Translations under genes and position numbers: made by a program
From: Limnomonas spitsbergensis
Lineage: Eukaryota; Chlorophyta; Chlorophyceae; Chlamydomonadales
DNA length: 64,000 nt
Direction: 5' to 3'
Assembly (NCBI GenBank): GCA_037349105.1
Contig: JAYJMM010000124.1
Location: 1 to 64,000, forward strand
Notes under the pieces: generated by a model
What the model was told of the DNA's origin: nothing
The model's input: the letters and a program-made list of their open reading frames with translations, nothing else
The model's database searches: none
Shown: piece after piece, positions 60,590 to 64,000 of the stretch
Position numbering within the stretch: position 1 is the first letter of the stretch
How the letters are laid out: each line of letters starts with the position of its first letter

Positions 60590-61428
60590 AGCTCATGGCC
60601 AGACACATCCCCTCTCCCCCCATCACCTGCCCAAGTCATGGCCAGACACATCCCCTCTCCCCCCATCACATGTCCCAGCTCATGGCCAGACACATCCCCT
60701 CTCCCCCCATCACCTGCTCCAGCTCATGGCCAGACACATCCCCTCTCCCCCCACCACCTGTCCCAGCTCATGGCCAGACACATCCCCTCTCCCCCCATCA
60801 CATGTCCCAGCTCATGGCCAGACACATCCCCTCTCCCCCCACCACCTGCTCCAGCTCATGGCCATACACATCCCCTCTCCCCCCACCACCTGCTCTAGCT
60901 CATGGCCAGACACATCCCCTCTCCCCCCATCACATGTCCCAGCTCATGGCCAGACACATCCCCTCTCCCCCCATCACCTGCCCCAGCTCATGGCCATACA
61001 CATCCCCTCTCCCCCCATCACATGTCCCAGCTCATGGCCAGACACATCCCCTCTCCCCCCACCACCTGTCCCAGCTCATGGCCAGACACATCCCCTCTCC
61101 AATCACCACCTGCTACAGCTCATGGCCAAACACATCCCCTCTCCCCCCACCACCTGCTCCAGCTCATGGCCAGACACATCCCCTCTCCCCCCACCACCTG
61201 TCCCAGCTCATGGCCAGACACATCCCCTCTCCCCCCACCACCTGCTCCAGCTCATGGCCAGACACATCCCCTCTCCCCCCATCACATGTCCCAGCTCATG
61301 GCCAGACACATCCCCTCTCCCCCCATCACCTGCCCCAGCTCATGGCCAGACACATCCCCTCTCCCCCCATCACATGTCCCAGCTCATGGCCATACACATC
61401 CCCTCTCCCCCCACCACCTGTCCCAGAT
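60590..61428. repeat. 44-bp minisatellite in inverted orientation, ~19 copies
   Basis: This is the same unit as at 56828-57492 but C-rich on + ('agctcatggccagacacatc', then 'ccctctccccccatcac'). It is about 170 bp longer than the left array, so the two arms differ by about four units. Confidence 0.93.
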
Positions 61429-64000
61429 CAGCAACCTGCCTCCTCCCTCCTACCCCTCACCCTTACCCCAGAACAGCTGTGGATCAGTAGCCTGCCTCCT
61501 CCCTCCCACCCAGAACAGCTGTGGACCAGTCAGCTGCCTCCTCCCTCCCAATCCTCACCCTTACCCCAGAACAGCTGTGGATCAGTCAGCTGCCTCCTCC
61601 CTCCCACCCTTCACCCTTACCCCAGAACAGCTGTGTATCAGTAACCTGCCTCCTCCCTCCTACCCCTCACCCTTACCCCAGAACAGCTGTGGATCAGTAA
61701 CTTGCCTCCTCCCTCATACCCCTCACCCTTACCCCAGAACAGCTGTGGATCAGTAGCCTGCCTCCTTCCTCCCAATCCTCACCCTTACCCCAGAACAGCT
61801 GTGGATCAGTAGCATGCCTCCTCCCTCCCACCCTTCACCCTTACCCCAGAACAACTGTGGACCAGTCAGCTGCCTCCTCCCTCCCAACAGCTGTGGATCA
61901 GTCAGCTGCCTCCTCCCTCCCACCCCTTACCCTTACCCCAGAACAGCTGTGGATCAGTCAGCTGCCTCCTCCCTCCTACCCCTCACCCTAACCCCAGAAC
62001 AGCTGTGGATCAGTAACTTGCCTCCTCCCTCCCACCCTTCACCCTTACCCCAGAACAGCTGTGCACCAGTCAGCTGCCTCCTCCCTCCCACCCTTCACCC
62101 TAACCCCAGAACAGCTGTGGATCAGTCAGCTGCCTCCTCCCTCCCACCCCTCACCCTTACCCCAGAACAGCTGTGGATCAGTCAGCTGCCTCCTCCCTCC
62201 CACCCTCCACCCTTACCCCAGAACAGTTGTGGACCAGTCAGCTGCCTCCTCCCTCCCAATCCCCACCCTTACCCCAGAACAGCTGTGGATCAGTGAGCTG
62301 CCTCCTCCCTCCCACCCTTCACCCTTACCCCAGAACATCTGTGGACCAGTCTGCTGCAGCCTCCCTCCCACCCTTCACCCTTACCCCAGAACAGCTGTGG
62401 ATCAGTCAGCTGCCTCCTCCCTCCCACCCCTCACCCTTACCCCAGAACAGCTGTGGATCAGTCAGCTGCCTCCTCCCTCCTACCCCTCACCCTTACCCCA
62501 GAACAGCTGTGGATCAGTAACTTGCCTCCTCCCTCCCACCCTTCACCCTTACCCCAGAACAGCTGTGCACCAGTCAGCTGCCTCCTCCTTCCCACCCTTC
62601 ACCATAACCCCAGAACAGCTGTGGATCAGTCAGCTGCCTCCTCCCTCCCACCCCTCACCCTTACCCCAGAACAGCTGTGGACCAGTCAGCTGCCTCCTCC
62701 CTCCCACCCTCCACCCTTACCCCAGAACAGCTGTGGATCAGTAACTTGCCTCCTCCCTCCCACCCTTCACCCTTACCCCAGAACAGCTGTGCACCAGTCA
62801 GCTGCCTCCTCCCTCCCACCCTTCAACCTAACCCCAGAACAGCTGTGGATCAGTCAGCTGCCTTCTCCCTCCCACCCCTCACCCTTACCCCAGAACAGCT
62901 GTGGATCAGTCAGCTGCCTCCTCCCTCCCACCCTCCACCCTTACCCTAGAACAGTTGTGGACCAGTCAGCTGCCTCCTCCCTCCCAATCCCCACCCTTAC
63001 CCCAGAACAGCTGTGGATCAGTGAGCTGCCTCCTCCCTCCCACCCTTCACCCTTACCCCATAACATCTGTGGACCAGTTTGCTGCAGCCTCCCTCCCACC
63101 CTTCACCCTTACCCCAGAACAGCTGTGGATCAGTCAGCTGCCTCCTCCCTCCCACCCCTCACCCTTACCCCAGAACAGCTGTGGATCAGTCAGCTGCCTC
63201 CTCCCTCCTACCCCTCACCCTTACCCCAGAACAGCTGTGGATCAGTAACTTGCCTCCTCCCTCCCACCCTTCACCCTTACCCCAGAACAGCTGTGCACCA
63301 GTCAGCTGCCTCCTCCCTCCCACCCTTCACCCTAACCCCAGAACAGCTGTGGATCAGTCAGCTGCCTCCTCCCTTCCACACCTCACCCTTACCCCAGAAC
63401 AGCTGTGGATCAGTCAGCTGCCTCCTCCCTCCCACCCTCCACCCTTACCCCAGAACAGCTGTGGACCAGTCAGCTGCCTCCTCCCTCCCAATCCCCACCC
63501 TTACCCCAGAACAGCTGTGGATCAGTGAGCTGCCTCCTCCCTCCCACCCTTCACCCTTACCCCAGAACATCTGTGGACCAGTCAGCTGCAGCCTCCCTCC
63601 CACCCTTCACCCTTACCCCAGAACAGCTGTGGATCAGTCAGCTGCCTCCTCCCTCCCACCCTTCACCCTAACCCCAGAACAGATGTGGATCAGTCAGCTG
63701 CCTCCTCCCTCCCACCCTTCACCCTTACCCCAGAACAGCTGTGGATCAGTCAGCTGCCTCCTCCCTCCCACCCCTCACCCTTACCCCAGAACAGCTGTGG
63801 ATCAGTCAGCTGCCTCCTCCCTCCCACCCTCCACCCTTACCCCAGAACAGCTGTGGACCAGTCAGCTGCCTCCTCCCTCCCAATCCCCACCCTTACCCCA
63901 GAACAGCTGTGGATCAGTGAGCTGCCTCCTCCCTCCCACCCTTCACCCTTACCCCAGAACAGCTGTGGACCAGTCAGCTGCAGCCTCCCTCCCACCCTTC
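61429..64000. repeat. 56-bp minisatellite in inverted orientation, cut by the window end
   Basis: Units read 'cagctgcctcctccctccca', 'cccttcacccttaccccaga', 'acagctgtggatcagt' on +. The first units, including the shortened 'ctcccacccagaacag' unit, follow the same order as the left array read backwards from 56,820. None of the 429-bp blocks occurs in this part. Confidence 0.95.

Larger units (their letters stand above)
59216..64000. repeat. Right arm of the large inverted repeat
   Basis: The right arm repeats, reversed, the order on the left: unique segment (59216-60590), 44-bp array, 56-bp array, and runs past the window end. It is near-identical to the left arm but not the same. There is a 3-bp deletion in the frame at 59422-59865 relative to 58214-58660; a base difference in 'gtcgagtc(c/t)agtgg' (58,158 versus 59,920); different C-run lengths near 60,010; and more 44-bp units. 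Confidence 0.92.

Overview
This window is the left end of a eukaryotic nuclear chromosome or contig. It opens with an uninterrupted C-strand array of the 7-bp CCCTAAA (TTTAGGG) telomere repeat. Telomeres of this type, spliceosomal GT-AG introns and a mixed, fairly GC-rich composition fit a green alga or another member of the plant lineage best. TTTAGGG telomeres also occur in cryptophytes, dinoflagellates and apicomplexans, so the species is not fixed. Nothing here looks bacterial: there are no operons, rRNAs or CRISPR arrays.

Layout. 1-131 is telomere. 132-970 is degenerate ~105-115 bp subtelomeric repeats. 1018-3369 is a 45-bp satellite. 3487-4558 is a 160-bp satellite that interrupts it. 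4650-9518 (minus) is a 12-exon gene, reconstructed here, for a tyrosine-recombinase-like protein. 9.9-10.1 kb holds short 61-bp repeats. 11.1-15.8 kb is a 186-bp satellite with a six-monomer higher order. 15.8-18.2 kb is gene-poor and carries scattered duplications. 18213-19078 (plus) is a two-exon orphan gene. 19.3-20.3 kb is an old duplication. 20.4 kb is a tRNA-like hairpin. 21752-23452 (minus) is a four-exon gene with an AT-hook and an HNH-type zinc motif. 23.57-56.82 kb is a huge 56-bp G-rich minisatellite broken by ten copies of one 429-bp block. 56.83-57.49 kb is a 44-bp minisatellite. 57.49-58.87 kb is unique subtelomeric sequence.

At 58,866 the order turns round. After 268 bp of unique DNA comes an internal telomere array (59135-59220). 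The rest of the window is then the reverse complement of what lies left of 58,866: unique segment, 44-bp array, 56-bp array, running off the window end. The internal telomere faces the right arm only. The right arm therefore looks like a true chromosome end, healed at a GAGGG site and then joined to a broken sister end; the alternative is an assembly join of two related ends.

Only three genes are supported. Two of them encode proteins of DNA-cleaving families (tyrosine recombinase, HNH). Most long open frames in the satellites follow from unit length and base composition and are not genes. The main interest is the chromosome-end architecture: nested satellites all carrying G-rich DNA on the strand that matches the telomeric G-strand, multi-kilobase recombination mosaics, and a palindromic end join.
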